A stretch of 16,857 nucleotides of DNA from a bacterium (GTDB lineage Bacteria; Cyanobacteriota; Vampirovibrionia; Gastranaerophilales; Gastranaerophilaceae): contig SFZC01000034.1 in NCBI GenBank assembly GCA_004558955.1, positions 1 to 16,857 on the forward strand. The letters are read 5' to 3'. The notes under the pieces are model-generated. The model was not told the DNA's origin. It saw nothing but the letters and a program-made list of their open reading frames with translations, and did no database searches. Each line of letters starts with the position of its first letter. The first letter of the stretch is position 1. Made by a program: the position numbers and the translations under genes. Shown here one piece after another: positions 6,413 through 13,347 of this stretch.

Positions 6413-6434
6413 AATTCGTCATTTTTGACGAATT
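6413..6434. repeat. Perfect 9-bp-stem hairpin between ligA and the small-gene train
   Basis: AATTCGTCA, loop TTTT, TGACGAATT. No T-run follows on either strand, so it is not a standard terminator; it may be an RNA-processing or attenuation hairpin, or an operator. Confidence 0.7.
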
Positions 6435-6446
6435 AAATTTATATCT

Positions 6447-8300
6447 TTATCCAACCATCATCAAGAATTCATCTTCAGTAATCATTTTTACACCTAGTTG
6501 AATTGCCTTATTTGTCTTTGAAGAACCATCATTCTGTGAATTGCACACCAAGTAATTCAGCGACTTTGTAACTCCACCGATTTTTCCACCATTAGCGATT
6601 ACCATTTCTTCAAGTTCCTTTCTCTTATGAGAAAGAGTTCCGTGAAAACAAAACGATGTTCCGTTAAATTTTCCATCCGAACTATTCTTCTTTTCTTCGA
6701 GAACGAATTCGTTTGTCATATCTTTAATATCAATCCAACGATTAGAAATATATTTATACAATTCGTTTGCGGTAATATCAGAAAATCCTTCAATCTGAAT
6801 TATATCTTTTGCGGTAATTTTTCCAAGTTCATCAAGCGAAGAATATGGAAGTTTTTCAAGCGATTTTAACGAATACCCTTCAAAATCCATGAGTGCCAAA
6901 AGTTTACCAAGCGTAATCGGTTTTTTCTGTGTAATACGAATATTGTCATAAAGTTTTTCACCATTCAATCCAAATATAGAACTAAGTTCATCTTTCGTCA
7001 TTTCAGCAAGCATGTGAATTGGGGTTTTATACCGTTTGACCAAATCCTTAATCATTGCTTCACCAACCCCCTTTACATCAAGAACAGTAAAGAATCTGTC
7101 GAACCAATGGTTTAATTTCTGAGAACATTCTTCATTAGGACAACGTAAAATTCCGCTTTCCGTCACAACTGTATCTGCACCACAGATAGGGCATTTCTTT
7201 GGATAATTGAAATGAATATCTCCATCGAAAATAGGGTCAAGAACTTCATCCACTTGATTGATAATCTGACCGTGTTTTGAAACTCGAACTTTACATCCGT
7301 CATGAAATCCCATTTCTTTCATCCATGCTACGTTATGTAAACTAGCCTTTATGTTACTTGTACCATCCAATTCTATTTCATCAAAATAAACAACTGGAGC
7401 AAAAATTGAACCTTGTAACTGCCAATCTACTTTTCTCGCAATCGAATCCGCTTGCATGAGGTCAAACTTGATTGCAATGTCTCTAAGCGGAGTCTTTCTC
7501 TGCATATCATCAATTTCAATGATTTCATTTTTTACAACAAGACCGTCTATGTCAAAATCTAAAGTATCACGATTTTTCTGCATTTCTTCTCGAAATTTAA
7601 GAATATCTTCAAGCTTATCAGTTACAATATAATTTGGAGTTTTAAAACCAAATCCTTCGGAAAGAAGATTATATTTCTGACTTACTAAATATTCTGATTC
7701 AAAAACATTATCTTCTGATAAAATATCATATGCAAAGAAATTGAGTTTTTCACAATCTTTACCATCAAGACGTTTCATGATTCCTGCGGTAGCATTGCGA
7801 GGATTTTTCATTACATCTGCGAAATATTTTTTAAATACTGATTTCTTCATATAATATTCGCCACGAATAGAACCGCTGAATTTTTCATCTACAGTTTGTG
7901 GAATATCGGAAATCTTTTTAATATTTTCTGTAACATCCAATCCCTTAAATCCATCGCCACGAGTAATTGCTTGAACAAGTTTTCCATTACGATAAATCAA
8001 CTCATCACTTGCACCATCAATTTTCAGCGACACATGATATTTTCCTTTGTGAGAATTAAACCATACTTTGAACTCATCAACAGTTGCACATTTAGAATAA
8101 GTACCAGTTGTCATAATATGATTTACTGTCTTAAATCCTTGTACAAAATCATCACCCACTACATTATTAAGAAGCGGTGAATTTGGATTTTCTTTTTTCA
8201 AGTCTACCAAAAGCAAATCATATTCTTTATCAGAAATAAGTTCATTTCCTTTATAGTATTCATCAGCATAATGTTTTATTTTCTGTTCGAGTTCAGTCAT
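6447..8300 (-). CDS. ligA: NAD-dependent DNA ligase
   Basis: 617-aa enzyme that seals DNA nicks using NAD+. Domains in order: a short Ia segment (DKEYDLLLVDL, about 24-34), the adenylation domain with Lys93 in KIDG, TRGDGFKGLDVTENI, NPRNATAGIMKRLD and the DGLVVK motif, an OB fold, a four-cysteine zinc finger (CPICG...CPNEECSQ), HhH repeats (LDVKGVGEAMIKDL) and a C-terminal BRCT domain that ends the protein. It is somewhat shorter than E. coli LigA (671 aa) but lacks no domain. KIDG replaces the common KLDG, a mild change. The ATG at 8300 follows AAGGAGAA; it is the last gene of the RNA-ligase operon. Phages more often carry ATP-dependent ligases. Confidence 0.96.
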   Translation of the reverse strand: MTELEQKIKHYADEYYKGNELISDKEYDLLLVDLKKENPNSPLLNNVVGDDFVQGFKTVNHIMTTGTYSKCATVDEFKVWFNSHKGKYHVSLKIDGASDELIYRNGKLVQAITRGDGFKGLDVTENIKKISDIPQTVDEKFSGSIRGEYYMKKSVFKKYFADVMKNPRNATAGIMKRLDGKDCEKLNFFAYDILSEDNVFESEYLVSQKYNLLSEGFGFKTPNYIVTDKLEDILKFREEMQKNRDTLDFDIDGLVVKNEIIEIDDMQRKTPLRDIAIKFDLMQADSIARKVDWQLQGSIFAPVVYFDEIELDGTSNIKASLHNVAWMKEMGFHDGCKVRVSKHGQIINQVDEVLDPIFDGDIHFNYPKKCPICGADTVVTESGILRCPNEECSQKLNHWFDRFFTVLDVKGVGEAMIKDLVKRYKTPIHMLAEMTKDELSSIFGLNGEKLYDNIRITQKKPITLGKLLALMDFEGYSLKSLEKLPYSSLDELGKITAKDIIQIEGFSDITANELYKYISNRWIDIKDMTNEFVLEEKKNSSDGKFNGTSFCFHGTLSHKRKELEEMVIANGGKIGGVTKSLNYLVCNSQNDGSSKTNKAIQLGVKMITEDEFLMMVG

Positions 8301-8301
8301 A

Positions 8302-8756
8302 TTATTCTCCTTCGTTTAATTCATGTGATACAAATTCGTTTCTGATTAATCCTTCAAACTCCTCAAAGTAATTGCCTTTGATTCTGTAATACTCTTGTAC
8401 TTATTAATCAAATCACCGCGACCACAAAGTTTGATTGCTTTTTCAGTAACGGTAAATCCTTTACGACATTCTTCATCAGTAAGTTCATTAATAATTTTAC
8501 TGTCTAAAGTTGACGATTTTTTAATTGAAAGTTCAAGTGATTTTCCGAACTCTTTATTTTCCCATGTAGTAGGATTTTCAACTTTATTTTTTAATTCTTC
8601 ATCACAAACTTTAATGAATGCTTCTGCTTTTTCTTTGATAATAGAAGCGAGAATTCTTTTTCTTGCACATTCTTCATTTGATTCAAATTCCGTAAAATTG
8701 ACCCATTTGTCATTATCAATCAATTCTTCCAACAACTCCATCATTTCTTCTTTCAT
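8302..8756 (-). pseudogene. Hypothetical protein with a probable one-base frameshift in its C-terminal part
   Basis: ATG at 8756 (good GGAG site) opens a 136-aa frame that stops at 8346, but a second frame from 8400 to 8302 reads VQEYYRIKGNYFEEFEGLIR and ends NEGE with a TAA one base before the ligA ATG. That exact junction, GGAGAATAATATG, also joins the upstream gene to this one. Adding one A at AA (8401-8402) gives DLINKVQEYYRIKGN and a 151-aa protein that fills the otherwise unexplained gap before ligA. Function unknown; the fold looks all-helical. Confidence 0.65.
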
Positions 8757-8757
8757 A

Positions 8758-8955
8758 TTATTCTCCTTTATTCATTTTCTTCAAAAGTATGTTATATCTT
8801 CTTTCTACTGATTTGCGAAACTGTTTACAATTTCTTTCGTGTAATCCTGTACACAAGCGACCACAAACGCATTTATATGGATGTTCATCAGACACTTGAT
8901 TTTCTGCTTCACGATATAATTTGCATTGTTCATTATTCAACATAGAAATATCCAT
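8758..8955 (-). CDS. Small Cys-rich protein, 65 aa
   Basis: MDISMLNNEQCKLYREAENQ, then a cysteine motif CVCGRLCTGLHERNC that could hold one zinc, then a basic helix (RKSVERRYNILLKKM). AAGGAG upstream is formed by the last codons of the RNA ligase, three bases away, so the genes are coupled. Function unknown; the arrangement suggests a small nucleic-acid-binding helper. Confidence 0.7.
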   Translation of the reverse strand: MDISMLNNEQCKLYREAENQVSDEHPYKCVCGRLCTGLHERNCKQFRKSVERRYNILLKKMNKGE

Positions 8956-8958
8956 AAA

Positions 8959-9621
8959 TTACTCCTTATAATCCTTAATTCCATCTACAAAATCTTTTAC
9001 CTTGATTTTACAGATTACACGGCTACCATTATTACCATACAATTCAATAGGTGAACGCAAAACAAGACCTTCGAGTTTATAATCTGAATTAAGCCAACTC
9101 TGAGGACGTGTTTTTACATATTCAATCGCTTCCTTAATTGTCATCATCTCTTCATGTGGATAAATCAAATCAAGTTTCTTTGCGATTTCAATTACTGATT
9201 CACGATTATAAAAAGTTCCATTTTCATTTTGAATGTCATACATGATGAAATTTCCGTCAACATATCCATAATGAACATTGTAATCTTTTGAAATTCCTTC
9301 GCCATAAATTGTAACTGCTTTATCACCAAAAATTTCTTCAATCACTGACTCAAATTCAGAAGTTCCGAATGTCTTATTCAAATATTCTGAATAACGTGGA
9401 GCAAACTGTGATTTATCAGTATGACCTACAAACGAAATGCGTTCTCCGTTCCACACAATACCTACTGATGTACCATCGACCTTTTCAGAAGCATACATTT
9501 TGATATCGTTATCATAAAACATCTGAACCCAAGGTTTTGCGAAAATACTAGTATCTACCAATCTGTCTTTTGGTGTAGCACGTCCAAACGGTGCTGAAAT
9601 TTTTGGAAAGTTATGAGCCAT
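8959..9621 (-). CDS. RNA ligase, Rnl2/RNA_ligase family
   Basis: ATP-dependent RNA ligase of the nucleotidyltransferase superfamily, 220 aa. Motif I KVDGTS gives the adenylated Lys47; YGEGI (motif III), FIMYDI, EGLVLR (motif IV) and KIKVKDF (motif V) follow in the expected order. I start at ATG 9619-9621 (MAHNFPKI) because AAGAAGGA precedes it at good spacing and the upstream gene stops one base before it; the longer form from 9651 overlaps that gene. It lacks a visible extra C-terminal domain. Close to a tRNA cluster, it most likely repairs tRNAs cut by host anticodon nucleases, as T4 Rnl1 does; the role is inferred. Confidence 0.92.
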   Translation of the reverse strand: MAHNFPKISAPFGRATPKDRLVDTSIFAKPWVQMFYDNDIKMYASEKVDGTSVGIVWNGERISFVGHTDKSQFAPRYSEYLNKTFGTSEFESVIEEIFGDKAVTIYGEGISKDYNVHYGYVDGNFIMYDIQNENGTFYNRESVIEIAKKLDLIYPHEEMMTIKEAIEYVKTRPQSWLNSDYKLEGLVLRSPIELYGNNGSRVICKIKVKDFVDGIKDYKE

Positions 9622-9622
9622 C

Positions 9623-10711
9623 TTATTTATCCTTCTTATTTTTCTTTTCATATTCTATACATTCGTCTCGCCACATTTCAATCATTTTAATGATTTCATC
9701 AACTGTATAATAACGTTCGGATAGATGTATGATAGCATTCAATCCTTGACCAAATAAAGTGTAGTTATGCCATATAACCCATTTTTCATAGAAGAACTTT
9801 TTCTGTAAATTTCGGAATACTTTCTTCACTCCCCACAAAAAATTAACTTTCTTCCATTCCTTTCCACGTAGTCTTTGATTGCACTTAAAAATCCATTTTA
9901 AATTCTTGATTGGGATTCTCGGAACAAGTTCTATTCCTTTGTAAGAAAGTTTAAAAGTAAACTGTGGGTCTTCATATTCCTTCTTGTATTTACCAAAGTT
10001 TACTCCTTTATTAAAGAAAGAAACATAAAATTCTAGTTCATTTTCTTCATCACAAATTTCTTTACAAATCCATTCCAATTCTTCACGGCAACTTTCAATA
10101 GATTCATGTGACCATCGACAGTTTGTAAGTAATCCGACTTTACCGTTCTTTGGATTCACGAACGATTTACATCCGTCAGCACAACAAGTTGAAAATAATG
10201 AAACATCAAAAATGTTTGTATCGAGAATATGTGGTTTTGCTCCCCACCAAGATTCCCATCCATTATATCGTTTATGCCAATCTTCTGAACTTTCTTCTGC
10301 TTTAGGTTTTGGTCTTCCACATACATCATCGATAATTTTATTCAGCAGATGATTGTTTCCTTGTACACCAATGATAGAAGTCTCACATCGCATGATAATT
10401 TCGTTTCGCAAATCTTTATCTTTGATATAAAATGGTTTTCCGTCTTTTCCACTTATCGCTACGGATGCCCATTTATCAGAAGGAATAAATTGTTTAAAGA
10501 GTTCGTCAACCATAGAATAATTTCCATCTGCACGAGGTCTGAGATGTATATCCGTTGTATGTGGAGTGATTGTATAACCTAAATCTACACGAGGATTATC
10601 TATAAAAGAAATCGCTTTTAAAAAACAATCCATCGTTGAATGAGACGGAATCAAATGACTTTGACCATCATTTATTGACTGAATTCTTCCACTATGACAT
10701 ATAAAATTCAT
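9623..10711 (-). CDS. Hypothetical protein, 362 aa
   Basis: First gene of the RNA-ligase operon, directly behind a consensus-like promoter. Unrecognised. Visible points: an N-terminal MNFICHSGRIQSINDGQSHL that suggests a compact catalytic or binding domain with several His (also TPHTTDIHLRP); a cysteine group TCCADGC near the middle, a second CRWSHESIESC, and a Trp/Lys-rich C-terminal third (WIFKCNQRLRGKEWKKVNFLW). The last residues are a Lys-rich helix. GAGAGG lies before the ATG. Coupling to the ligase suggests a partner in RNA repair; the sequence alone does not show it. Confidence 0.75.
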   Translation of the reverse strand: MNFICHSGRIQSINDGQSHLIPSHSTMDCFLKAISFIDNPRVDLGYTITPHTTDIHLRPRADGNYSMVDELFKQFIPSDKWASVAISGKDGKPFYIKDKDLRNEIIMRCETSIIGVQGNNHLLNKIIDDVCGRPKPKAEESSEDWHKRYNGWESWWGAKPHILDTNIFDVSLFSTCCADGCKSFVNPKNGKVGLLTNCRWSHESIESCREELEWICKEICDEENELEFYVSFFNKGVNFGKYKKEYEDPQFTFKLSYKGIELVPRIPIKNLKWIFKCNQRLRGKEWKKVNFLWGVKKVFRNLQKKFFYEKWVIWHNYTLFGQGLNAIIHLSERYYTVDEIIKMIEMWRDECIEYEKKNKKDK

Positions 10712-10733
10712 ATATTTCTACCTCTCGTGAAGA

Positions 10734-10762
10734 AATATAACATAAGAGGATTTAATTGTCAA
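10734..10762 (-). promoter_or_regulatory. Sigma70 promoter of the RNA ligase-ligA operon
   Basis: Minus strand TTGACA (10757-10762), exactly 17 bases, TATATT (10734-10739). The -35 is perfect consensus. It sits just upstream of the RBS of the 362-aa gene and suggests early, host-polymerase transcription. Confidence 0.85.
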
Positions 10763-10771
10763 GCGAAATGA

Positions 10772-10930
10772 TTATTTTTCTTGCACTTCAACAAAAGAAA
10801 TTTTCGGCATGGGATAAATTAAAGTTTCTGATGAAGTTATAACTTTATAAGTTTCAGAATTTATTTCTCGTTCAATTACATTTTTGATTTTAATTTCTTG
10901 TTCGTCTGTGAAATGAATGATTATATTCAA
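10772..10930 (-). CDS. Small hypothetical protein, 52 aa, TTG start
   Basis: The frame opens with TTG (10928-10930) eight bases after AGGAG: NIIIHFTDEQEIKIKNVIER, ending FVEVQEK and TAA. A beta strand then helix pattern. It lies between the tRNA cluster and the operon promoter. No ATG is available in frame before residue 41, so TTG is the only start with an RBS. Function unknown. Confidence 0.6.
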   Translation of the reverse strand: MNIIIHFTDEQEIKIKNVIEREINSETYKVITSSETLIYPMPKISFVEVQEK

Positions 10931-11020
10931 CGTTCTATCTCCTATTAAAATGGGATAATGAGAAATAGTTGAAAAAAAATGCCACCATGAAATGAATCAC
11001 AGTCTTATATCAATGTAGAT

Positions 11021-11092
11021 TCCGTGTGCTTGATTCGAACAAGCGGAATGTAGGAGCCAAAATCCTATGCCTTACCCCTTGGCTAACACGGA
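11021..11092 (-). tRNA. tRNA-Gln (UUG)
   Basis: 72-nt cloverleaf on the minus strand: acceptor TCCGTGT/ACACGGA, D stem GCC/GGC, anticodon stem TAGGA/TCCTA with loop TTTTGGC (anticodon TTG), T arm GCTTG TTCGAAT CAAGC. CCA is not encoded. Confidence 0.93.
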
Positions 11093-11165
11093 TTGTAAGG
11101 AACTCCACATTTGAAATCATCGAGGGTGGGAGGAAATCGATAAATCCAAACGTTTTCGTTCCTAC
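11093..11165 (-). other. 73-nt structured spacer between tRNA-Asn and tRNA-Gln
   Basis: It fills exactly a tRNA-sized gap. Its ends pair (GTAGGAAC with GTTCC-T-TAC, one bulge), and ATCGA/TCGAT forms an inner stem, but there is no acceptable T arm. It may be a decayed tRNA or a processing hairpin. Confidence 0.4.
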
Positions 11166-11236
11166 GGGTTCTGAAAGAATTGAACTTTCATAAGTGGATT
11201 AACAGTCCACGGTAATAACCTTTATACGAAGAACCC
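11166..11236 (-). tRNA. tRNA-Asn (GUU)
   Basis: 71-nt cloverleaf: acceptor GGGTTCT/AGAACCC, anticodon stem GTGGA/TCCAC, loop CTGTTAA (anticodon GTT), T arm GAAAG TTCAATT CTTTC. CCA is not encoded. Confidence 0.92.
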
Positions 11237-11571
11237 AATATTTAATCGTGAAGGTTTCCATCTTGTTTACCCAAAAAATATATAAGGTAGGATAGATTAA
11301 GTTGCCTACAAACCCTAAAAATTCCCACGCAACGTTCTCGTTTTAGGTGGCTGAACACTTGCGATTTCTTAACGATAACCACCGATGAGTAAGGAATTTC
11401 CTCTTCTATCGTTTTTCGAGAAAGGTGACGGCATCACAACACTTCACCCACTTTATATGCTACTTATGGACTAGCATTTCCTTTCTCTTAGTCTCTCCCA
11501 ACGGATTATTATTCCGCTGATAGTAGTAGGAGCGAAGGGAGTTGAACCCTTATCCACCAATTACCGTAGTT
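11237..11571 (-). ncRNA. Structured RNA candidate led by a lone tRNA T-arm and acceptor 3' half
   Basis: 335 bases between tRNA-Glu and tRNA-Asn without an ORF. Reading the minus strand: a perfect T arm AAGGG TTCAACT CCCTT (11535-11551) and an acceptor-like CGCTCCT (11528-11534) with no matching 5' half upstream; a 7-bp hairpin CAGCGGA/TCCGTTG (11499-11519); GGGAGAG (11493-11499), which can pair 6 of 7 with the acceptor strand; an 8-bp helix GAGAAAGG/CCTTTCTC (11480-11487 with 11418-11425); and an H-type pseudoknot, AACGATA/TATCGTT interleaved with GGTGG/CCACC (11407-11413, 11371-11377, 11379-11383, 11346-11350). The order 3' half then 5' half resembles a permuted tRNA or tmRNA, but the tmRNA motif TTCGAC is missing. 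Function unknown. Confidence 0.5.
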
Positions 11572-11643
11572 AGTTCTGTCGAGGATTGAACTCGAATCTT
11601 AGCCTTGAAAGAGCCACGAACTCACCATTTGTTCTACAGAACC
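11572..11643 (-). tRNA. tRNA-Glu (UUC)
   Basis: 72-nt cloverleaf: acceptor GGTTCTG/CAGAACT, D stem GAAC/GTTC, anticodon stem TGGCT/GGCTA (two G-U pairs), loop CTTTCAA (anticodon TTC), T arm TCGAG TTCAATC CTCGA. Confidence 0.9.
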
Positions 11644-11652
11644 AAAATTAAA

Positions 11653-11725
11653 ACAGTGGATGGGATTTGAACCCACAAACTTCTGAATGAAACATTCAGC
11701 GTTCTTCCATTTGAACTACCACTGT
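11653..11725 (-). tRNA. tRNA with atypical anticodon loop (UUU by position; identity uncertain)
   Basis: 73-nt cloverleaf: acceptor ACAGTGG/CCACTGT, D stem GTTC/GAAC, anticodon stem CTGAA/TTCAG, T arm GTGGG TTCAAAT CCCAT. The 7-nt loop TGTTTCA puts G at position 33, where nearly all tRNAs have U. By position the anticodon is TTT (Lys); shifting the frame to TTC (Glu) breaks the stem. It is the first gene after the tRNA promoter. Confidence 0.8.
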
Positions 11726-11761
11726 TTACAAGACTAATCGTTTTTTTTTTTTGATAATTAA

Positions 11762-11790
11762 ATAGTATCGAACATCAAACAAAAAGTCAA
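11762..11790 (-). promoter_or_regulatory. Sigma70-like promoter of the tRNA cluster
   Basis: Minus strand TTGACT (11785-11790), 17-base spacer, TACTAT (11762-11767). It lies about 37 bases before the first tRNA. A 12-base T run (11741-11752) falls in the leader, as poly-A in the RNA. Confidence 0.75.
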
Positions 11791-11818
11791 GTCATTTTCA
11801 TAAAAAAATTATTTTTTT

Positions 11819-12007
11819 ATGAAAAAAAAACAAATTCAAAAAGTTCATATAAAATACCTTACTTTAGGTGTGAATTTGGCAGAAGAAGGGGGAGATAGAA
11901 AAACTTTTTCTGTCACAATCACCACACGAAGTGTTTATAACAGCACATTTAAAACAAAACGAAAATATGATGGACGTAATGGCGGAATGGAAGATGTGTT
12001 TGATTAA
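11819..12007 (+). CDS. Doubtful small ORF, 62 aa
   Basis: MKKKQIQKVHIKYLTLGVNL then AEEGGDRKTFSVTITTRSVY and a basic tail. It has no RBS. Residues YLTLGVNLAEEGG are encoded by the 27-bp repeat copy (11867-11893) and its upstream flank; the second copy (13220-13246) reads YLAIGVNLAEEGGF then stop. Synonymous and conservative differences favour coding on this strand, but the same bases read on the minus strand form a leader with RBS and ATG. I cannot decide. Confidence 0.35.
   Translation: MKKKQIQKVHIKYLTLGVNLAEEGGDRKTFSVTITTRSVYNSTFKTKRKYDGRNGGMEDVFD
11867..11893. repeat. 27-bp direct repeat flanking the HNH gene, copy 1
   Basis: GGTGTGAATTTGGCAGAAGA and seven more bases, exactly repeated at 13220-13246. 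Weaker similarity continues on the left to a shared CAT (ATG on the minus strand). Confidence 0.95.
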
Positions 12008-12020
12008 TTGAAGGTGCGGA

Positions 12021-13202
12021 TTATTTAACTGAATGAGTTTTCTTATATTCTTCTAATTCTTGCGGAGTTAAAATGAATTGATTTGTCCATTCTGCACAAG
12101 ATAAACCATTCAACAAAGGATGATTTTTATTACGAGTTGCCCAAAAATATAAAACTCCCCATGTTGTAAATTCTGTAATTTCATTTTTAGATTTTATATT
12201 GTATTCAGAATTATATCTTGGGTCTTTACAAGGTCTAGCACATCGCTCATCATAACGGATATTTCGTTTTATATTATTCCTTTCTTTTTCTTTTTCTTGA
12301 AGTAAATTATTGTATAATTTTTCATAATATTCTAAATTTTCTGTAATTAAACATTTTTTAGCATCAATTTCTTTGTACTCTTCGTGTTTTTCATACATAC
12401 GTCTTAATTTTCCAAAAGTAGTTGGTAAATTTGTTATAGGGTCTAAACATAATCTCGAATCTCTATCTTTACGATATTGTGAAATATCTTCTTTGTGTAA
12501 TTCTTTGTATTGCTTTCTTTCTTCTTTGTGAGTTTTATAATAATTTTTATCATATTCATCACAATGTTCTTTGTTTTTCTCTCGCCATTCTTTATTCTTT
12601 TTGTGAATGGAATCTTTATGTGTTTTATTGTACTCTTGTTGATACGCTCGTCTTTTTTCTCTATGTTTTTTATTTGATTTTCTCGTACTTTCTAATTTTT
12701 TATCTTTGTGTTCATTTTCATATTTTCTTTGCTTTTCTCTTTTTTCTTCTTCAGTTAAATTAGTTTTAGCAACATCTTCGGTAAGTTCAGCTACAATTTT
12801 TAATTCATCTTCCGTTAACTCATCTATAGTTTTAGAAGTGTTAAATAAATAAAATAATGGATATTTAGTTTCATTGTTATCATAAATTTTCCACAAATAA
12901 AAGTGAGCAAGAATATGATTATAGATTGAAAGTTTAATGTTATTACCACTAAATTTATTTGCAATTTTTTCTGCTTTTCTTCTTGTATTCAATTCTTCTG
13001 TCTTGAATGTGAAAACAGGTTTTATATGATGAATGTTATATTTTGGTGCATCAAAATTTGAAGTATCAGACAAAACTTCTATGTATTTATCGACCCATTC
13101 ATTTGTTTCTTCATTTCTTAGTGATTCAAAATATTCCAAAATTTCTTTTGAAAAGATAACTTGATTTTCAGTGATTGTAATCGTACTATGTAACATACCC
13201 AT
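12021..13202 (-). CDS. HNH homing endonuclease with Lys-rich repeat region
   Basis: 393 aa. The HNH core is at about 55-105: YNIHHIKPVF (His58, His59), then NNIKLSIYNHILAHFYL with Asn88, His96 and His100, the usual metal and catalytic positions. It is followed by a long, very basic helical region (about 150-260) of repeated units such as HKEERKQYKELHKED and KEWREKNKEHCDEY, probably for DNA binding, and a C-terminal domain with WGVLYFWATRNKNHPLL. Such genes are selfish and spread by cutting alleles without them. The ATG at 13202 follows GAGG. It stands between two 27-bp repeats and between the tRNA and head modules, a typical border insertion. Confidence 0.85.
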   Translation of the reverse strand: MGMLHSTITITENQVIFSKEILEYFESLRNEETNEWVDKYIEVLSDTSNFDAPKYNIHHIKPVFTFKTEELNTRRKAEKIANKFSGNNIKLSIYNHILAHFYLWKIYDNNETKYPLFYLFNTSKTIDELTEDELKIVAELTEDVAKTNLTEEEKREKQRKYENEHKDKKLESTRKSNKKHREKRRAYQQEYNKTHKDSIHKKNKEWREKNKEHCDEYDKNYYKTHKEERKQYKELHKEDISQYRKDRDSRLCLDPITNLPTTFGKLRRMYEKHEEYKEIDAKKCLITENLEYYEKLYNNLLQEKEKERNNIKRNIRYDERCARPCKDPRYNSEYNIKSKNEITEFTTWGVLYFWATRNKNHPLLNGLSCAEWTNQFILTPQELEEYKKTHSVK

Positions 13203-13219
13203 ATTTATACCTCGCTATT

Positions 13220-13246
13220 GGTGTGAATTTGGCAGAAGAAGGGGGA
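13220..13246. repeat. 27-bp direct repeat flanking the HNH gene, copy 2
   Basis: Exact copy of 11867-11893, here in the leader of the HNH endonuclease, ending 17 bases before its start codon. Confidence 0.95.
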
Positions 13247-13275
13247 TTTTAATAAAATCTCTCTTTTTCGCTTTT

Positions 13276-13318
13276 TAGATAGTTAAAAAATTTTTGTATT
13301 TGAAAAAGTAACTATCTA
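13276..13318. promoter_or_regulatory. 10-bp inverted repeat around the head-gene promoter
   Basis: TAGATAGTTA (13276-13285) and TAACTATCTA (13309-13318) are perfect inverted copies. The right copy adjoins TATAAT of the plus-strand promoter; the left copy faces the HNH gene. It could be an operator pair, a divergent promoter pair, or a leader hairpin. Confidence 0.6.
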
Positions 13319-13322
13319 TAAT
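13294..13322 (+). promoter_or_regulatory. Promoter of the head genes
   Basis: TTGTAT (13294-13299), 17 bases, TATAAT (13317-13322), with TAACTATC directly before the -10. The block TAACTATCTATAATAT matches the motif at 1954-1969 in 15 of 16 positions, so a phage-specific late promoter is an alternative reading. Confidence 0.65.
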
Positions 13323-13347
13323 ATCTTTTAATTAAGAGGATATTTGT

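Noticed and set aside
11470..11500. Group I intron P7 signature (AGAGACTA and TAGTCC) in the structured RNA
   Set aside because: The two strands match the R and S consensus, but only 15 bases separate them, too few for the P3 strand, P8 and J8/7. No tRNA halves flank it in normal order.
11237..11571. Standard or permuted tmRNA
   Set aside because: No GG-TTCGAC 5' motif and no convincing tag frame ending in Ala-Ala-stop were found. Kept only as an analogy for the permuted order.
12479..12763. Plus-strand hydrophobic 94-aa frame resembling a membrane protein
   Set aside because: It is the complement of the Lys/Glu-rich repeats of the HNH protein; hydrophobicity is a by-product.
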